DNA of 64,000 bases from Candidatus Aenigmatarchaeota archaeon (GCA_016193585.1 JACPRW010000010.1:40962-104961); one strand, 5' to 3'; positions 8,616 through 16,608 are shown, counted from the stretch's first letter. Notes: a model not told the origin generated them from the sequence alone. A program made the numbers and translations.

Positions 8616-8764
8616 TATAGTGAACCAAGTAAACAATCAGGTATTATATCTTGGTTCACTTACACGCAAAAAGCAAAGCTTTTTGGTGCACCGGAAAACC
8701 TTGTTTTCCGCGTGTAGCGGACAACAAAAGTAATATGTTGGTATTCTTTTGTTGGTCCACTATA
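8616..8764. repeat. Dispersed hairpin element E2
   Basis: Starts TATAGTG and ends CACTATA. Outer hairpins: GAACCAAG/CTTGGTTC (8616-8660) and GGACAACAAAAG/CTTTTGTTGGTCC (8719-8758, one bulge). Between them TACACGC/GCGTGTA (8661-8717) encloses AAAAAGC-AAA-GCTTTTT and GGAAAACC-TT-GTTTTCC. The AAAAAGC hairpin recurs inside both rRNA genes. Confidence 0.82.
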
Positions 8765-8803
8765 AACCTTGCAAAAAGAATGCTTTTTTGCGCCGCGGGC
8801 GCT

Positions 8804-8945
8804 GCTGGGGTAGCCAAGTTTGGTTCAAGGCGCAGGTCTGGAAAACCTGTGAGCGAAAGCTCGCGTGGGTTCAAATGACCTTTTCTTGAAAAGGAAATCT
8901 CAGCCAAAAGAAGAGAGAAAAGGCCGGAAAGTCCCACCCCCAGCG
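8804..8945 (+). tRNA. tRNA-Ser(GGA) with an intron in the T-loop
   Basis: Acceptor GCTGGGG/CCCCAGC with discriminator G, D-arm TAGCCAAG...GGTTCAAGGC, anticodon arm CAGGT-CTGGAAA-ACCTG (GGA), long variable arm GAGCGAAAGCTC. The T-stem GTGGG and loop TTCAAAT are followed by 56 extra bases (about 8877-8932) before CCCAC. The intron therefore sits at the 3' side of the T-loop (about position 59-61), a non-canonical place. Boundaries may shift by one base because a T occurs at both ends. Confidence 0.88.
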
Positions 8946-9009
8946 CTTTTTTCCACCGCACATTTAAGCATTGCTTGCCAGAGTACTGACATAGACAGCA
9001 GGAACCAAA

Positions 9010-9175
9010 GGGCCGGTAGTCTAGTAAGCTTTTTGGGAAAAAGCTTAACCAAAAACTTGGAATATGGTTATCTGCAAAGACCCGGGATCTTTGAGATCTT
9101 GGTTGCAGAATTGCAACCACAGATGACGCCACGCTTACAACGTGGAGACCGGCAGTTCGATTCTGCCCTGGCCCA
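9010..9175 (+). tRNA. tRNA-Val(TAC) with two introns in the D-arm
   Basis: Acceptor GGGCCGG/CTGGCCC, anticodon arm CCACG-CTTACAA-CGTGG (TAC = Val), T-arm GGCAG-TTCGATT-CTGCC. The D-region is split: TAGTCTAGT, about 40 extra bases (9026-9065), GGTTAT, about 50 extra bases (9072-9121), GATGACGCC. Removing both gives a normal archaeal D-arm. The first intron contains CTTTTTGGGAAAAAG, shared with a 23S insertion. Exact splice sites are provisional. Confidence 0.8.
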
Positions 9176-9180
9176 TTCAT

Positions 9181-9189
9181 TTTTATAAT
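9181..9189 (+). promoter_or_regulatory. TATA box of the phosphate-uptake operon
   Basis: TTTTATAAT about 25 bases before ATG 9209, immediately after tRNA-Val. Confidence 0.5.
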
Positions 9190-9208
9190 TACCCGCTAAG
9201 AATCCTTC

Positions 9209-9850
9209 ATGGGCATTTCAGACCTGTTCATCCCCCGCGAGGAAAAGTTCTTTGAATTGCTCAAGCAGCAATCGGGGCATCTCGTTCTCAGCGCCAGAAA
9301 ATTCGGCGACTTGATAGAGAACTACGGGAAACTCGCGCCTGAAGAGCGCGGCGGGCGCGTCAAGGAACTGAAAGAGCTTGAAGAAGCCGGCGACCGGATG
9401 GTGCACAACCTTATCACCGCGCTCCACAGAACCTTCATAACGCCTATCGACCGCGAGGACATCCACCGGCTCGCCTGCGAGCTCGACGACGTCCTTGATT
9501 TCATAAACGGAACTTCGGTGAGGCTGCTCCTTTTTCGCATCGAGCGCCTGACGCCGCATGCCCGTGATATGGCAGCGCTCATCGTGAAAGCTGCAGTACA
9601 GATGGATATGGCGGTGGCAAAACTGAGCGGAAACAGCAATAACGTGCACGAGCACATAGCTGAGATACACATGCTTGAACATGCGTCGGACACCGTGTTT
9701 CATCGCGCGCTGCTCGACCTGTTCGACGGCACTGACGACGCAAAGGAAATCATAAAGCTGCGCGAAATCTACGATTTTCTCAAGGCTGTCATGAACGAAG
9801 CAGAGGGCGTTTCGGACACTATAGAGGCAATCGTGGTCAAGCATGGCTGA
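9209..9850 (+). CDS. PhoU-like DUF47 protein, partner of PiT transporter
   Basis: 213 residues, all-helical, with the ExxxD metal-binding pattern of PhoU/DUF47 proteins (ELEEAGDRMVHNLI...FITPIDREDIHRLACELDDVLDFI). DUF47 proteins are encoded next to PiT phosphate carriers and are thought to control them. The stop overlaps the PiT start by 8 bases, indicating translational coupling. Confidence 0.85.
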   Translation: MGISDLFIPREEKFFELLKQQSGHLVLSARKFGDLIENYGKLAPEERGGRVKELKELEEAGDRMVHNLITALHRTFITPIDREDIHRLACELDDVLDFINGTSVRLLLFRIERLTPHARDMAALIVKAAVQMDMAVAKLSGNSNNVHEHIAEIHMLEHASDTVFHRALLDLFDGTDDAKEIIKLREIYDFLKAVMNEAEGVSDTIEAIVVKHG

Positions 9851-10832
9851 CCTCGTGCTTATAGGGTTCATCATCGCCATCGCGCTCATATTCGATTTCA
9901 TCAACGGCTTCCACGACGCGGCTAATGCGATTTCGACCGTTGTCGCGACCAACGTGCTCACCCCGCGGCAGGCGGTGCTGCTTGCGGCGTTCTGGAACTT
10001 CGTCGGCATGTTTTTCTTTGGCGTGGCAGTGGCAACGACCATCGGCAAGGGGATTATCAGCCCTTCGGCGTCGACTGTTGCGGTCATCTTTTCAGGACTG
10101 GTAGGCGCCATCGCGTGGAATATTATCACATGGTATTTCGGCCTGCCGACGTCAAGCAGCCACGCGCTTATCGGCGGTTTCGCCGGCGCTGCGGTCGCAT
10201 CTGCAGGGTTCGGCGTGCTGCTCTGGGAAGGCATCACCAAGACGCTCACGTTCATGGCGCTTGCGCCGCTCATCGGGTTCGCCGTCGCCGGGCTCTTCAG
10301 CATCGCGGTGCTCAACCTGTCGAGGAATGCGGTGCCGCTCAGGGCGAACGCGCGCTTCAGGAAGCTGCAACTGCTCTCATCAAGCCTCTACAGCCTGGGT
10401 CACGGCACGAACGACGCGCAGAAAACCATGGGCATCATCGCGATTCTGCTGTTTAGCAGCGGCATCACATCGGAATTCCATGTGCCGTTGTGGGTGATTT
10501 TCCTAAGTCACGCCGCCATAGCGCTCGGCACGTACGCAGGCGGCTGGCGTATCGTCAAGACGATGGGCAAGCGGATAACGAAACTCAAGCCGGTGGACGG
10601 GTTCTGTGCAGAGTCTGCCGGAAGCACGGTCCTCATCGGCACTGCCGTCACCGGCATTCCGGTGAGCACCACGCATGTCATCTCAGGCTCGATAATGGGT
10701 GTCGGGACGGTGAAACGCGTCACGTCAGTCCGCTGGACAGTGGCGCGGACTATGTTTGTCGCATGGGTGCTCACCATCCCTGTCGCGGCGCTCATCGGCG
10801 CAGGGGCATACCTGCTCGTTTCGTTGCTCTAG
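9843..10832 (+). CDS. pit: PiT family inorganic phosphate transporter
   Basis: 329 residues, about ten TM segments. Both copies of the PiT signature are visible: GFHDAANAISTVVATNVLTP near the N-terminus and LGHGTNDAQKTMGIIA in the second half. Couples phosphate or metal-phosphate entry to an ion gradient. Co-expressed with the DUF47 protein. Confidence 0.93.
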   Translation: MADLVLIGFIIAIALIFDFINGFHDAANAISTVVATNVLTPRQAVLLAAFWNFVGMFFFGVAVATTIGKGIISPSASTVAVIFSGLVGAIAWNIITWYFGLPTSSSHALIGGFAGAAVASAGFGVLLWEGITKTLTFMALAPLIGFAVAGLFSIAVLNLSRNAVPLRANARFRKLQLLSSSLYSLGHGTNDAQKTMGIIAILLFSSGITSEFHVPLWVIFLSHAAIALGTYAGGWRIVKTMGKRITKLKPVDGFCAESAGSTVLIGTAVTGIPVSTTHVISGSIMGVGTVKRVTSVRWTVARTMFVAWVLTIPVAALIGAGAYLLVSLL

Positions 10833-10862
10833 GATGGTAGCGTTTATAAGGTTCCTCGCTCT

Positions 10863-11258
10863 ATGAAGCTTATGGCACAGAATTTCGAGGAGGCGGCGAA
10901 GAAGCTCGACATACGGGCGCTCCTCGTCTCGTCTGTCATAACTGCCCTTGCGTTCGTCGTGGGCCTGACGTGGAACGAAGCCATCAAGCAGACGATTGCG
11001 CAGATAGTGCCCACAGGCGAGAGCTTGTTCTACAGCTATCTCGCTGCCGTTGCTGTCACGTTCATGGCGGTCACCGTCGCCTATTTCCTCTACAGGAGCC
11101 AGGAAGTAAAGATACACAATCTGGAGCGGCTGCTGAGGAACAGGCAACTGGAGCGGTTCGCCAATCAGCAGACGCTGCTGAGGAGCATCGAGCTCATGAG
11201 GGTGGCGAAGAAGGAAAAGGAACGCCTCAGGCGCGCCCTTATCAAGGACGAGCTGTAA
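10863..11258 (+). CDS. DUF5654-like two-TM protein
   Basis: 131 residues. TM1 contains ALAFVVGLTWNEAIK (the A.AF..GL.WN.AI block I associate with DUF5654), TM2 follows an extracytoplasmic loop, then a basic amphipathic tail of about 60 residues rich in Arg/Lys/Glu. An in-frame ATG three codons in (10872) is an alternative start. A TATA-like TTTATAAGG lies immediately upstream. Function unknown. Confidence 0.6.
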   Translation: MKLMAQNFEEAAKKLDIRALLVSSVITALAFVVGLTWNEAIKQTIAQIVPTGESLFYSYLAAVAVTFMAVTVAYFLYRSQEVKIHNLERLLRNRQLERFANQQTLLRSIELMRVAKKEKERLRRALIKDEL

Positions 11259-11300
11259 CATGCTTGCTATTAAAAGCTTGCCGGCAACAATTCCTTTTTC

Positions 11301-11420
11301 GCTCCGTTAGTCTAGCCCGGTCAAGGATGGTGGCCTTTCGACGACCTTTTTTGGAAAAAAAGCTCGACCAAAAAAGCGGGAGCAAAGCCGCAGACACGGG
11401 TTCGAATCCCGTACGGAGCA
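11301..11420 (+). tRNA. tRNA-Glu(TTC) with an intron at the canonical site
   Basis: Acceptor GCTCCGT/ACGGAGC, D-arm TAGTCTAGCCCGGTCAAGGA, anticodon stem GTGGC/GCCGC around CTTTCGA (TTC), T-arm ACGGG-TTCGAAT-CCCGT. About 45 extra bases (11341-11385) follow anticodon-plus-one, the canonical 37/38 archaeal intron position. The intron begins with a CCTTTTTTGGAAAAAA hairpin resembling the tRNA-Val intron hairpin. Confidence 0.9.
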
Positions 11421-11456
11421 TGCAGACTATCAAAATAATTTATACATGAGGAGTGA

Positions 11457-12692
11457 ATGAATACTATGGCACTTGAGCCCTTCAGCCTGCTCGTTCTTTT
11501 TGCGATTACCATCGTCGTCGGCTACATCGGCTCGCTGGTCTTTGAAAAGACGCACATCCCTGACATCATCTGGCTGATGCTGTTCGGGCTTCTCGTGTCC
11601 TCGCTGAACCTCGTGGACCGGAACGTGTTCGTTGTCATATCGCCGTTCCTTTCCGCGATTGCAATCCTCATCATCCTCTTCGACGCCGGCCTGAACATGG
11701 ATTTCTACCAGATGGTGCGCGGCGTGCCGCGCGGCATGTTCCTTGCGCTCATCGGCGCCGTCGTCGACACGCTCGTTGTCACTGCGGTGGGCGTGCTGGT
11801 CATTGGCATGAACCTGCTCCATGCGCTCCTGCTCGGCATCATCCTGGTAGGCACGAGCTCGGCAATAGTTTTGTCGGTTGCCTCCCGGCTGCGGGCGCGG
11901 GAAAAGATAAAGATGACGCTCGAGCTCGAATCGATATTCACCGACCCGCTCGTTATCGTCGTTGCCATTGTCCTGCTCAACATCATGGTGCAGCCCGGCG
12001 CGCAGCTGAGCACCGTCTCCGTGGCGGGGAGCAGCGTCATGAGCGCGTTCTCCATAGGCGCGGTGGTGGGGATGATAACGGGCCTCATATGGCTGTTCGC
12101 GCTCGACAAGCTCAAGGGAAAGCCGTTCGACTATATGCTCTCGCTCGCAATCCTGCTGCTCGTCTACGTGTTCGTCGAGGCGGTGGGCGGCTCGGGAGCT
12201 ATAGGCGCGCTGTTCTTCGGTCTCGTGCTGGGCAACGGCGCCGCCTTCTCGCGCATGCTCAAGTTCGAGAAGCAGTTCACGATAGACCACCTGTTCAAGC
12301 GGTTCCAGAACGAGGTGAGCTTCTTCATCCGCTCCTTCTTCTTCGTGTATCTGGGGCTCATCGTCAGCATACAGGCGCAGTACGTGCTCTACGGCATCGT
12401 GATAACCTTCGTCATTGCGGTGAGCCGCTTCGTGGTGGTGAAGCTCGGCACCGCCGGCCTGCAGCTCCCGGCCTCAGAGAAGCGGGTGATGAGCATCATG
12501 ATACCGCGCGGCCTTGCCCCCGCCGTCCTTGCGCAGCTGCCGGTTGTCTACGGCATCGAGGGCGCTGACATATACACCAACGTGATTTTCGTGGTCATCC
12601 TCGCGAGCGTGCTGTACACGACCGTCGCGATAAAGTTCGTTGACGGCAGGAAGCATGAAATTGCACCGCACGTTCCGAAAAAAGATAAGTGA
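11457..12692 (+). CDS. Cation:proton antiporter (CPA family, NhaP/KefB type)
   Basis: 411 residues with about 11-12 TM helices. Contains FEKTHIPDIIWLMLFGLL in TM1-2, ILFDAGLNMDF and GTSSAIVL...ELESIFTDPLVIV, where the acidic FTDP site corresponds to the ion-binding region of the family. Exchanges Na+ or K+ for H+. Preceded by TATA-like ATTTATAC. Confidence 0.88.
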   Translation: MNTMALEPFSLLVLFAITIVVGYIGSLVFEKTHIPDIIWLMLFGLLVSSLNLVDRNVFVVISPFLSAIAILIILFDAGLNMDFYQMVRGVPRGMFLALIGAVVDTLVVTAVGVLVIGMNLLHALLLGIILVGTSSAIVLSVASRLRAREKIKMTLELESIFTDPLVIVVAIVLLNIMVQPGAQLSTVSVAGSSVMSAFSIGAVVGMITGLIWLFALDKLKGKPFDYMLSLAILLLVYVFVEAVGGSGAIGALFFGLVLGNGAAFSRMLKFEKQFTIDHLFKRFQNEVSFFIRSFFFVYLGLIVSIQAQYVLYGIVITFVIAVSRFVVVKLGTAGLQLPASEKRVMSIMIPRGLAPAVLAQLPVVYGIEGADIYTNVIFVVILASVLYTTVAIKFVDGRKHEIAPHVPKKDK

Positions 12693-12733
12693 AACTCTTA
12701 AGAGCATTTCATTGCAATGCTAGCCGGATATAT

Positions 12734-13006
12734 ATGAACACCGTCCACTGTGCCCACATCCTCGTGAAGACCGAGCAGGAAGCGAGCGAGGTGCTGAAGG
12801 CGCTCCGGGCTGGCTCGAGCTTCGCGAAGCTTGCACAGGAGAAGTCGCTGTGCCCGTCGCGCAAGCAGGGCGGCGATCTCGGCACGTTCGGCAGGGGTCA
12901 GATGGTCCGTCCCTTTGAGCAGGCAGCGTTCGCGCTCGAAAAAGGCCAGCTGTCGCCGCCGGTGAAGACCGAGTTCGGCTGGCACGTCATCAGGCGGCTC
13001 GGGTAA
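12734..13006 (+). CDS. Parvulin-type peptidyl-prolyl isomerase
   Basis: 90 residues from ATG 12734, right after TATATATG. HCAHILVKT at the start, GGDLGTFGRGQMVRPFEQAAFAL in the middle and TEFGWHVI at the end are the parvulin/rotamase signatures. A single catalytic domain without signal peptide, like the cytoplasmic archaeal parvulins; speeds proline isomerisation. Confidence 0.93.
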   Translation: MNTVHCAHILVKTEQEASEVLKALRAGSSFAKLAQEKSLCPSRKQGGDLGTFGRGQMVRPFEQAAFALEKGQLSPPVKTEFGWHVIRRLG

Positions 13007-13038
13007 TTTGCGCGTCCTTCTTGAAAATCTATTAATGC

Positions 13039-13302
13039 ATGCGGAGAAAATATAGTATAAGTGATATTGTGGCGTTCGACCTTGCGGTAAATGTTCAGTC
13101 GTTCCCGAAGTGCAACGTGTGCGGCCATGAGATGGCGCTCGTCAAGGTGTACGAGCTCGAGATGGAGAGCGACAAGGAGGAGGGTGGCAGTCCGCACGGC
13201 CACAGCTTCAGGCCGGGTCTCGAGAAATCAAACAGCGACGCCGCCTACTTCACGTGGAAGTGCAGCTGCGGGAACATTATCAGCGCGCACGCGGGCGACT
13301 AA
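13039..13302 (+). CDS. Zinc-ribbon protein of unknown function
   Basis: 87 residues with CNVCGHEMAL and WKCSCGNI, probably one zinc site built from four Cys, plus a histidine-containing loop. Start is uncertain: ATG 13039 or GTG 13070 (MAFDLAVNV), the latter being at leaderless distance from CTATTAAT at 13027. The stop overlaps the convergent GH57 gene by 4 bases. Confidence 0.55.
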   Translation: MRRKYSISDIVAFDLAVNVQSFPKCNVCGHEMALVKVYELEMESDKEEGGSPHGHSFRPGLEKSNSDAAYFTWKCSCGNIISAHAGD

Positions 13303-14516
13303 GCGGCTGGAGAGGGCGCATGGCGCCGCTCCCCTGCAAGCAGCAGTTCGCTGTCATGTGCATACCGCGCCGGCTGCTCGGTCCACCAACTGGGATAGTC
13401 GTGGGTGACCGCCCATGTAAAGCAGCTTGCCTGGCTGCGGAGCGCGTTGCGCTCCAGCCTGTTGAGAACTTCGGGAGGCGTCCCGTTCCGTAGTCCGCCT
13501 TGGTACAGTTGCCATACCCTGTCTATATTCTCCCAGAGTTTGTTGTGCCGTTCATTGCCGTCCCAGATGACAAAGCCGCCGGGATAGTATGACGTTGGTG
13601 GTATAACGGCATCGGTGTGCACCGGACTTCGCAACGATGCGAATTCTGGAAGGTGTGTCGTTCTGACGCCGTGCCGCTCGACGACGCTGTACAGCTCGTC
13701 AAGGTACCGTTCTGCCTTGTCGTGGGGCACGCCGGCAAGGAGCGCGTGGTGGAAAAATGCCTCGCCGTCGAGGTCGGTCAGCATGAATGGTGATTGTAAA
13801 AGCTGCTGTGCAAACTCTTCGGCAGCATCGCGGGGGTCGCCTCCGTAATCCCTGAACCACGTGAAATAATTCCTGCCGTAGTGGTCCATGCCGCTCAGGA
13901 GGTTTGACAACCCGTCATCGCGGCAGAGGAGTACAAGGTTTCCTTTTTTGTAGGGAACGCCGTACTGAAGGCCTGCGGCAGCGTACGTCACGCCGCTGAG
14001 GAGCGCAATATCGTGGTATTCCCCCACCAGAGCAAGCGTTCTTTCGTCAACCGCGTACTCGGGGAACCTGAATGCTTTCGGCATCGTGCCGAACAGCGCG
14101 CGTTTGCGCTCGATGTCCTTCTCGATATGGAGCCGTGCCGCAGCATCGCCATAACGATTGCAGACGAGCGGCAGGATGGCGTGGCAATCTGCCGTTCCGG
14201 TGAGATGTATCTGGCCGCGGTCGCTGCCGTTTCGTATGCGGTCAATGAACTCGGGGTTGTATCGCTCCATCAGCTCGAGCAGCGTGCCGGTGACGTTGAG
14301 ATTCACCATGATGCCCGGGTGCGCCTCAAGCACGTCCAGATGGTGCCGGTACGAGCGCTCGGCGCACTCATCGTAGTAGTGCCGCGTCGCCGCATCATAT
14401 GGCGGCTGGTGCCAGTGGAAGACAGGGCACCAGACCGGATTGGATGATCCATGTGTTTGTTGCGGGTAGAGAAATTTGGCTGCACTGGGACCGGGAGAAT
14501 TGTGCACAACCCGCAC
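13299..14516 (-). CDS. Glycoside hydrolase family 57-like protein
   Basis: 405 residues. Begins close to motif 1 of GH57, VFHWHQPPY, followed by VNLNVTGTLLELMERYNPEF and later CRDDGLSNLLSG, SPFMLTDLDGEAFFHH and SQASCFTWA, which match GH57 spacing. These enzymes act on alpha-glucans. GTG start chosen; a TATA-like TTTTATAG lies about 25 bases upstream. The substrate cannot be told. Confidence 0.75.
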   Translation of the reverse strand: MRVVHNSPGPSAAKFLYPQQTHGSSNPVWCPVFHWHQPPYDAATRHYYDECAERSYRHHLDVLEAHPGIMVNLNVTGTLLELMERYNPEFIDRIRNGSDRGQIHLTGTADCHAILPLVCNRYGDAAARLHIEKDIERKRALFGTMPKAFRFPEYAVDERTLALVGEYHDIALLSGVTYAAAGLQYGVPYKKGNLVLLCRDDGLSNLLSGMDHYGRNYFTWFRDYGGDPRDAAEEFAQQLLQSPFMLTDLDGEAFFHHALLAGVPHDKAERYLDELYSVVERHGVRTTHLPEFASLRSPVHTDAVIPPTSYYPGGFVIWDGNERHNKLWENIDRVWQLYQGGLRNGTPPEVLNRLERNALRSQASCFTWAVTHDYPSWWTEQPARYAHDSELLLAGERRHAPSPAA

Positions 14517-14588
14517 AAAAGATTATTATCCGTCATCTATAAAATCCTTTGGTTCGATGTATACTGAAGGACACAAGTAATCGTGAGA

Positions 14589-14744
14589 GCGGGGGTCTCC
14601 TAGCCAGTTCGGTTGCAAAGCAACAGTAGCCTAGAGTGGTCAAACGCAGGGACCTTTGGAGCAAGATTGCAGCATGATGCTGCAAGGCGAAGTTGAGGGC
14701 CTTGTGCGTTAGTCGCTTCGAGAGTTCAAATCTCTCCCCCCGCA
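14589..14744 (+). tRNA. tRNA-Leu(GAG) with two non-canonical introns
   Basis: Acceptor GCGGGGG/CCCCCGC, discriminator A, T-arm GAGAG-TTCAAAT-CTCTC, variable arm TGCGTTAGTCGCTTC. Intron A, about 14596-14626, lies right after the acceptor 5' strand (position 7/8), before TAGCCTAGAGTGGTCAAAC. Intron B, 14652-14692, separates anticodon-stem half CAGGG from loop TTGAGGG (GAG) and CCTTG, about position 31/32. The D-arm boundary is the least certain part; another reading would place intron A inside the D-loop. Confidence 0.82.
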
Positions 14745-14779
14745 TTTTCTTTCTTAAGCTTTTGCATCGTAGTTCGCGC

Positions 14780-15049
14780 ATGAAACGACGCGCTGCGATT
14801 GAGGAAAGTGCCTGCGACCATCCGTTCGTCTACGTGAACGGCAGTGCAACAGATGGCGGATACAGGGACGCGCACTGCACGGCGTGCGGCGGAGGGTACC
14901 CGTTCTCGGCATCACGCACCATGAACGGCGTGCGGTACGATGGCACAGCATTGAAACTTCGTGTGCGCGGTCGGAAAGATGATGAACAGTATCCTCTTTT
15001 TGTGCGGGCGGACGTCATGGAGCGCGTCGCCGAAGCGGTAGGAACTTGA
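14780..15049 (+). CDS. Small zinc-binding protein, unknown
   Basis: 89 residues from ATG 14780. A histidine/cysteine cluster ACDHPFVYVNG...HCTACGG suggests one zinc site; the rest is soluble with an acidic C-terminus. No family recognised. Follows tRNA-Leu by 35 bases with a TTAAGCTTTT promoter-like stretch between. Confidence 0.5.
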   Translation: MKRRAAIEESACDHPFVYVNGSATDGGYRDAHCTACGGGYPFSASRTMNGVRYDGTALKLRVRGRKDDEQYPLFVRADVMERVAEAVGT

Positions 15050-15075
15050 CTGTTATTTTCTTTGAGCGCATGGCT

Positions 15076-15171
15076 TATAGCAGATTGTAATAATAATGGA
15101 ACTTTTTACCACAATCTGCTATAGGGAAAGAACATTGTAAAATGTTCCAAAATCAATGTTCTTTACTATTA
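15076..15171. repeat. Dispersed hairpin element E3
   Basis: Hairpin A: TATAGCAGATTGT/ACAATCTGCTATA (15076-15123), loop containing GGAAC (15098-15102). Hairpin B: GAACATT/AATGTTC (15130-15161), loop containing GTTCC (15144-15148), ending CTTTACTATTA. The two loops are complementary. Both hairpins recur almost unchanged at the ends of the element at 63673-63863. Lies between convergent genes. Confidence 0.85.
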
Positions 15172-15199
15172 CATTCCTCGCCCTCTCTACGTATTTTTC

Positions 15200-15517
15200 T
15201 TATCCCTGCAGGAAGTGTCGTGCGCTGTCAATATTCTCGTAGAAGTGGTTCGTCAGCCAGCCGTCGTAGCAAAAGCCGGTGTTCCGCAGCGCGATGTCCG
15301 CCGCCGTGCGCAGGTGATCGAGCGTGCCGCCGACATCGGTGCCAAGTGCGTGGCTTATGCGCTGGCGTTCGTGGAGCAGCGTGTTCAGCTCAATGCCCGA
15401 AAAGAAATGAGTAGCCGGCATCCGCTTCTCGATGGAAACGCGCCTGATGAGTTCGGCGTCCTTGACGACCTCGTCCGGCATGCCGTGGTGATAGATGAAA
15501 CAGAGGGCGAGTTGCAT
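15200..15517 (-). CDS. Hypothetical protein (105 aa)
   Basis: Not recognised. Begins MQLALCFIYHHGMPDEVV and contains KRMPATHFFSGIELNTLLHE, vaguely like the N-terminal region of polysaccharide deacetylase or GH57 folds (H-H then FFSG). At 105 residues it could be a truncated remnant whose 3' part was lost near element E3, 30 bases downstream. It is divergent from the pentapeptide gene and has a plausible codon pattern. Confidence 0.45.
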   Translation of the reverse strand: MQLALCFIYHHGMPDEVVKDAELIRRVSIEKRMPATHFFSGIELNTLLHERQRISHALGTDVGGTLDHLRTAADIALRNTGFCYDGWLTNHFYENIDSARHFLQG

Positions 15518-15571
15518 ACGCGGTCACATGTACAATTGGTGAAATTTAAATGTTGGAGAAAGATAAATAGC

Positions 15572-16288
15572 ATGAGAAGCCGCCGCCCGATGCCCGCCCA
15601 CGAAATCCTCGCGCGGTACAAGAAGGGCGAGCGCAGCTTCGACAACGTCATGTGCACGGGCGCGCAGTTCGACGGCGTGACGCTCGCCGGCATCTCGTTC
15701 AGGAACGCGGATTTAAGCTTCTCCTCGTTCGACACCGCCGACCTCACCGGCGCCGATTTCTCGGAGGCGTTCCTCGACTGGTCGTCGTTCCGGCGCACGG
15801 TTGTGCGCAGGACAAAATTCGACGGCGCGTCGATGAAGTGGTGCGCGCTCAACGAGGCAATTGTCGACAAGACGAGCTTCAGGAAAGCGGACATGAGCTG
15901 GTCCATCATGTTCAGCACCAACCGCAACAACGCGGACTGGACGGACGCCAACTTCATTACCTGCGCGTTCGACCCGTCGGAAATCACGGCAAAGGGCATC
16001 GCCCTGCATCCTGACCAGATCGAGAAGCTCAAATCGAGGATACCGTACGAGATATGGCTGCGCATAAAATTCAGCCTCCAAACCGTCGCGATGCGGTTCG
16101 AGCGGCGAGCGGAGCTGGACGTGAGCAGGAGTTCGTATGCAACGTCGCTCGTGAAGGCGGGCTACGGCGCAGGCGCTGGTATGGTCGTGCGGCAGCCGAA
16201 AGCGGGCGCGTACACGCCGGGCGCTGCGTACACGATTACCAACCCGTACCAGACCGAGCGGAAAAAGACAGGGTCATATTGGGGATAG
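15572..16288 (+). CDS. Pentapeptide-repeat protein
   Basis: 238 residues. About residues 27-125 follow the A(D/N)LxF pentapeptide rule: AQFDGVTLAGISFRNADLSFSSF is the beginning, then TADLTGADFSEAFL and further degenerate repeats, forming a right-handed quadrilateral helix. The C-terminal 100 residues are not repetitive and end in a Gly/Tyr/Pro-rich tail. Start ATG 15572 is just after an AATTTAAAT promoter element. Binding partner unknown. Confidence 0.8.
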   Translation: MRSRRPMPAHEILARYKKGERSFDNVMCTGAQFDGVTLAGISFRNADLSFSSFDTADLTGADFSEAFLDWSSFRRTVVRRTKFDGASMKWCALNEAIVDKTSFRKADMSWSIMFSTNRNNADWTDANFITCAFDPSEITAKGIALHPDQIEKLKSRIPYEIWLRIKFSLQTVAMRFERRAELDVSRSSYATSLVKAGYGAGAGMVVRQPKAGAYTPGAAYTITNPYQTERKKTGSYWG

Positions 16289-16319
16289 TATGGTTCACGG
16301 GTTGCCAGAAGCTGGACTG

Positions 16320-16589
16320 ATGCAGTATCACACTATTGCATACGGCCTCGTGCAGGGCGTGTTCTTCCGCGACTTCGTGCGGCAGAGCGCTCTGGAGCTC
16401 GGCGTCACCGGCTGGGCGAAGAACCTGCCCGACGGCTCTGTTGAGATTCTGGCAGAAGGCGACAAAGAGCAGCTCGAAAAACTCTTGGAAAAGGTCCGCG
16501 TCGGCCCGGACCGCGCGCGCGTCGAGCGGCTTGAAATAGAAAAAGCGAAATGCGACAAAAGGCAGTACGCGGGATTTGCACTATACTGA
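16320..16589 (+). CDS. acyP: Acylphosphatase
   Basis: 89 residues from ATG 16320 (an in-frame ATG at 16290 adds ten residues). Shows YGLVQGVFFRDFV, with the catalytic Arg, and GWAKNLPDGSVEILAEGD with the catalytic Asn: the complete acylphosphatase signature. Hydrolyses acyl phosphates such as carbamoyl phosphate. Immediately follows the pentapeptide gene. Confidence 0.92.
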   Translation: MQYHTIAYGLVQGVFFRDFVRQSALELGVTGWAKNLPDGSVEILAEGDKEQLEKLLEKVRVGPDRARVERLEIEKAKCDKRQYAGFALY

Positions 16590-16608
16590 AGGACATCAGA
16601 GAAACATG

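Noticed and set aside
8616-8764. Hairpin elements as simple transcription terminators
   Set aside because: They occur between divergent genes (E1, E4) as well as convergent ones, carry paired complementary loops and lack a consistent T-run, so termination alone does not explain them.
15215-15571. N-terminal extension of the pentapeptide-repeat gene
   Set aside because: It runs antisense through the 105-residue gene and through the promoter at 15543; ATG 15572 fits the promoter and the start of the repeats.
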